A DNA stretch of 64,000 nucleotides from Microtetraspora sp. NBRC 13810 (GTDB lineage Bacteria > Actinomycetota > Actinomycetes > Streptosporangiales > Streptosporangiaceae), in the NCBI RefSeq assembly GCF_030268685.1, contig NZ_BSRQ01000009.1:186001-250000 (forward strand). The letters are read 5' to 3'. The translations under genes were made by a program, and so were the position numbers. This document shows positions 62,114 to 64,000 of the stretch, in pieces. The notes under the pieces were generated by a model. The model made no database searches. It was not told where the DNA came from and was given only the letters and a program-made list of their open reading frames with translations. The first letter of the stretch is position 1; each line of letters starts with the position of its first letter.

Positions 62114-64000
62114 TCAGGTGCCGGACTCGGCGGTCAGGAGGGTGGCGCCGCTGGGGTCGGTGAGGACCAGGCGGGCCTGGGTGCCCGGGGCGACCTTGCC
62201 GTTGAGCTTGACCGCGGTGTTGGCCGTGCCGGTGAAGGCGCTGCTGTCGAGCGTCTTTCCGGTCGTGGCGTCGACCAGGGTCGCGCGCAGGCGCTGGCCG
62301 ATCCCGGTGGAGAACAGCCGGCCGGTGACGTTGCCGGAGGCGTCCACCTTGACCTCCGCGGCACCGTTGGCGTTGGCGTTGGTGACGTCTCCGAGGTCCA
62401 TCGTGGGCAGGTACGTCTCCGTCCACGACAGGGTCTGCCCGGCCTTGAGGATGGCGGGGGTGAAGAACTTCGGCGACGCGCCCGCCCACAGCTCGATGTA
62501 CGGGCGGGCCGAGTTGCCCTTGCTGTAGACGTTGGTGTCGAACGACTTGTTCTGGCCCCACTCCCAGAACTTCAGGCCGGGGGTCTTGGTGTTGTCGCCG
62601 ACCCGGATGACGCCCTCGTTGTTCTCGTGGTTGACCACGCCCCACCAGTTGCCCTGCTTCATGGTGGCGAGGTCCTGGCCGTAGGCGATGCCGTCCCGGG
62701 TCCAGTTCGACATCTGCTTGAGCTTGTCCAGCTTGAGCAGGCCGGAGCCGGGAGGGCCGGCGGGCTGCTCGACGCTCTCCATCCAGGCGTAGCCGGGGTC
62801 ACGGTAGATCGTCTTGACCGGCGAGACGACCGACATCGTCGGGGATCCCGAGGTCGTCGGGGCGCCCGGCGCGAGCGTCGTGCACGTCCAGTACTCGAAC
62901 CGCTTGTCCTGGTCGCCGGGGTTGTTGAGGCTGACCGTCATGTCGAGGGTCGGCTTGCGCGCGTCCACGGAGTAGGTGACGGACGTCCTGATGCCGGTGG
63001 GGCCGTACACGTACCGGGAGGGCTTGTACGGGTAGTCGACGTCGTCGGTCTTCGTCACGGTGATCGAGAACTTGCCGTCACGCTGGTCGATCTTGTAGTC
63101 CCACGGCACGTTCCAGTACTTGCCGTGCTCGGCCTCGGTGAGCGTCGGGAACACGCCGCCGTACACCATCAGCCAGTTCTGGTAGAAGGGCGAGTTGCCG
63201 GGGGTCCCGGGGTTGGTGCTGGAGAACCCGTACGGGGTGCCGACGGGGTTGGTGTAGAACAGGTCGTTCCCGGTCGGCTTGTAGATCATCGACAGGAGAC
63301 GGCCGCCGTAGCCGGGCGCGAACGTCGCCTTGATGTACTTGTTCTCCACCTCGATGGTCTTGATGGTCTGGCCGACCACCTTGTCCGCCACGCCCTCCCG
63401 CCGGACGGAGACGCCGTCGCCGCTGACCTGGTAGTCGTAGCGGTCGAAAACGGTGGTGGCGTGCGTGTTGACCTTGAGGTAGTCCGGGCCGTTCGGGTTG
63501 AAGCCGATACCCGGCGAGGTGAAGTTCCGCGGGGCCCGTACGGGCACGGGCGCGGTGTTCGTGCTGGTGGCGCCGGTGACGTCGGTGACGGCGCTCTGGG
63601 CCAGCGCCACACCGCCGCGCGCGCCGGCCCTGAGGGTCTGCCCGCTGTCCAGCTTGATCACGAGGGTGGACGCGTCGGGGAAGTACGCCGCGTCGTCGCG
63701 CAGCGCCTGGGCCACGTCCCGGCCCGAGGTGGTGGTGAGGCCGGTGAAGGTGAGCAGTCCGCGGACCTGGTCGGCCGTGACGTTGGTGCCGCTGACGCCG
63801 GTCAGGGTTTCCTTAACCGCCAGGTCGCCGGCCTTCGCGATCCGGTGGTTGAACCGGACCTCGATCCGGTCGCCGGACTCTCCGACCCGGACACCGGCGA
63901 TCTCCGGAGCCACGTAGGCTCCTCCGCCGCGCGCGACGGACGCGCCGACCTCGGCGGTGGCCGGTCCCGCGTTCGTGGTCAGCTTCAGGCCGGTGCCGAG
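62114..64000 (-). CDS. Large DUF5107-like mutarotase-fold protein (5' part outside window)
   Basis: The frame is open to the end of the window, giving at least 628 residues. A middle section has the galactose-mutarotase-like/DUF5107 pattern: TIEVENKYIKATFAPGYGG then RLLSMIYKPTGNDLFYTNP, with repeated Trp/Tyr-rich beta strands. Ahead lie Ig-like or bacterial surface beta domains; behind, a beta-sandwich (ANANGAAEVKVDASGNVTG). Probably secreted and acting on carbohydrate; this rests on fold, not catalytic residues. Reported as incomplete. Confidence 0.7.
   Translation of the reverse strand, partial: LGTGLKLTTNAGPATAEVGASVARGGGAYVAPEIAGVRVGESGDRIEVRFNHRIAKAGDLAVKETLTGVSGTNVTADQVRGLLTFTGLTTTSGRDVAQALRDDAAYFPDASTLVIKLDSGQTLRAGARGGVALAQSAVTDVTGATSTNTAPVPVRAPRNFTSPGIGFNPNGPDYLKVNTHATTVFDRYDYQVSGDGVSVRREGVADKVVGQTIKTIEVENKYIKATFAPGYGGRLLSMIYKPTGNDLFYTNPVGTPYGFSSTNPGTPGNSPFYQNWLMVYGGVFPTLTEAEHGKYWNVPWDYKIDQRDGKFSITVTKTDDVDYPYKPSRYVYGPTGIRTSVTYSVDARKPTLDMTVSLNNPGDQDKRFEYWTCTTLAPGAPTTSGSPTMSVVSPVKTIYRDPGYAWMESVEQPAGPPGSGLLKLDKLKQMSNWTRDGIAYGQDLATMKQGNWWGVVNHENNEGVIRVGDNTKTPGLKFWEWGQNKSFDTNVYSKGNSARPYIELWAGASPKFFTPAILKAGQTLSWTETYLPTMDLGDVTNANANGAAEVKVDASGNVTGRLFSTGIGQRLRATLVDATTGKTLDSSAFTGTANTAVKLNGKVAPGTQARLVLTDPSGATLLTAESGT

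Overview
The window is high-GC actinomycete chromosome. GTG and TTG starts are common, four-base start/stop overlaps abound, and it carries bldG, wblA-type whiB, a 6C RNA and the Tad-like cluster in the order typical of Actinobacteria. PPOX/F420-type enzymes, a WD40-tailed Ser/Thr kinase and a peptidase-inhibitor-I36-like protein suggest a filamentous order such as Streptosporangiales; that placement is inference.

Layout. 1-7.3 kb: histidine kinase tail, TauE transporter, SPFH protein, lone ABC ATPase, small secreted protein, PPOX-fold enzyme and a MarR-MFS efflux pair. 7.3-13 kb: giant Ser/Thr kinase with disordered linker and WD40 propeller, then a LuxR response regulator and GAF histidine kinase. 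13-18.5 kb: SDR, QueA-like enzyme, ornithine-lipid-type acyltransferase pair, serB, sixA. 18.6-21 kb: proton-pumping pyrophosphatase. 21-23 kb: gene-free spacer with three tandem-repeat tracts. 23-24 kb: bldG and its anti-sigma partner. 24-56.5 kb: a block whose order closely parallels Mycobacterium tuberculosis Rv3649-Rv3683: MrfA-like helicase, Tad-like pilus cluster with SsdA/CpaE, 6C RNA, Fic-like protein, acs, DUF1469 protein, epoxide hydrolase-like protein, MarP, CoA-pyrophosphatase-type NUDIX, nth, crp, MBL hydrolase, NUDIX, RidA, two ArsA-like ATPases, wblA/whiB4, ponA2, YqeY and a metallophosphoesterase. 56.5-62.1 kb: tRNA-Pro(CGG) followed by an island of small and regulatory genes resembling an eroded integrative element: five tiny overlapping genes including a frameshifted whiB-like gene, divergent from a GntR regulator, plus an HTH-TPR regulator and a zincin-like protein. 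62.1-64 kb: end of a large beta-sandwich/mutarotase-fold protein running off the window.

Two themes stand out. First, this lineage has filled its core block with short tandem repeats: as in-frame units (21, 24, 30, 36 bp) inside the helicase, TadA, TadB, the DUF4244 pilin-like protein, the Fic-like protein, an acyltransferase tail and the kinase linker, and as out-of-frame 15-34 bp tracts between genes. Second, several non-coding signals are clear, notably the 6C RNA with its two C7 loops between ssd and the Fic-like gene, an unassigned plus-strand terminator nearby, and duplicated GTACGTAC palindromes in the divergent island promoter.

Functionally the region joins envelope and surface functions (Tad-like pilus, PonA2, MarP, acyl lipids), redox and stress sensing (Wbl, CRP, Nth, RidA, NUDIX) and developmental sigma-factor control (BldG).
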